A DNA stretch of 7,297 nt from Caldifarciminota bacterium. Lineage in GTDB: Bacteria > Hydrothermota > Tepidihabitantia > B3-TA06 > JALVRC01. How positions within the stretch are numbered: the first letter of the stretch is position 1; every line of letters starts with the position of its first letter. The notes beneath the pieces were generated by a model. That model was not told the origin of the DNA. It saw only the letters and a program-made list of their open reading frames with translations, and ran no database searches. The position numbers were made by a program, and so were the translations under genes. This document shows, in pieces, positions 7,089 to 7,297 of the stretch. The stretch lies in assembly GCA_027025255.1 (NCBI GenBank), contig JALVRC010000017.1, positions 1-7,297 of the forward strand, written 5' to 3'.

Positions 7089-7297
7089 AGATAGCAATAT
7101 TAGCAGCAGGTTTTGGGAAAAGGTTAGAAAAATATACAAAAATGGTTCCAAAGCCTTTAATAAAAATACATAAGAGAAGTTTGATGGAAAGGCTTATATC
7201 TCAGTTAAATATGTTTAATGTAAGGAATGAGGATATCTTTATAGTTACAGGATATAAGGCTAATCTTATAGAAAGTAAATTTCCCGCTGTTCAAACT
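7085..7297 (+). CDS. Nucleotidyltransferase (probable cytidylyltransferase), 5' part only
   Basis: The first 71 codons of a gene that runs beyond the window. The N terminus is a classic NTP-transferase Rossmann-like fold. ILAAGFGKRL at 5-14 is the nucleotide-binding GxGxR loop, PKPL at 22-25 carries the conserved lysine, and IFIVTGYKA at 51-59 is the next strand. The family activates a phosphorylated alcohol or sugar with an NTP, releasing pyrophosphate. The combination of GxGxRL, PKPL and IVTGYKA is closest to the phosphocholine (LicC-like) and inositol-phosphate cytidylyltransferase types. Glucose-1-phosphate uridylyl- or thymidylyltransferases usually have a longer loop after GxGxRL and a different GY region. 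The ATGA overlap with the CDP-alcohol phosphotransferase suggests that it makes that enzyme's CDP-linked donor. The specificity residues lie outside the window, so CTP use is inferred mainly from the neighbour. The start has only a weak purine-rich stretch upstream (AAAAGAGAAAG). Confidence 0.85.
   Translation, partial: MKIAILAAGFGKRLEKYTKMVPKPLIKIHKRSLMERLISQLNMFNVRNEDIFIVTGYKANLIESKFPAVQT

Noticed and set aside
1..7297. RNA genes, CRISPR arrays, insertion sequences, riboswitches or phage genes
   Set aside because: Nearly every base is in a recognised plus-strand coding gene. I saw no tRNA-like or rRNA sequence, spaced direct repeats, terminal inverted repeats or long leader regions.

Overview
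The window is a single tightly packed plus-strand gene run from an AT-rich genome. Only four bases (2274-2277) lie outside coding sequence. All complete genes end at ordinary TAA, TAG or TGA stops (standard code). Isoleucine is often ATA and arginine mostly AGA/AGG. The organism is most likely a bacterium that uses a V/A-type ATPase rather than, or as well as, an F-type one. The isoleucyl-tRNA synthetase has the HYGH active-site context of the bacterial/eukaryotic-like IleRS2 lineage and not the usual archaeal HLGT context. At least one start has a strong AGGAGG ribosome binding site. I cannot name the phylum; AT-rich anaerobes or uncultivated candidate phyla would fit.

Region 1 (1-3341) encodes the membrane and stalk part of a V/A-type ATPase in the order H (3' end only), I, K, E. 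H and E form the peripheral stalk, I is the stator membrane subunit, and K is the four-helix rotor-ring proteolipid. K keeps every residue equivalent to the Na+ ligands of the Enterococcus hirae ring, so a Na+-coupled enzyme is predicted. The order matches the start of the archaeal H-I-K-E-C-F-A-B-D operon, but C, F, A, B and D do not follow here and must lie elsewhere, perhaps upstream.

Region 2 (3331-6456) is a complete 1041-residue type 2 isoleucyl-tRNA synthetase gene. It starts inside the end of the E gene, has no visible ribosome binding site, and probably depends on translational coupling.

Region 3 (6456-7297) holds a CDP-alcohol phosphotransferase with a perfect catalytic signature. 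It overlaps by ATGA the start of a nucleotidyltransferase that runs off the window. The pair suggests a two-step route: the nucleotidyltransferase activates a phosphorylated alcohol with CTP, and the membrane enzyme transfers it to a second alcohol to make a polar lipid or a phosphodiester solute. The substrate cannot be read from this sequence.

I saw no RNA genes, mobile elements, CRISPR arrays, convincing terminators or internal promoters. The gene families are all known. The points of interest are the split ATPase cluster, the predicted Na+ coupling, the type 2 IleRS and the unidentified CDP-alcohol pathway.
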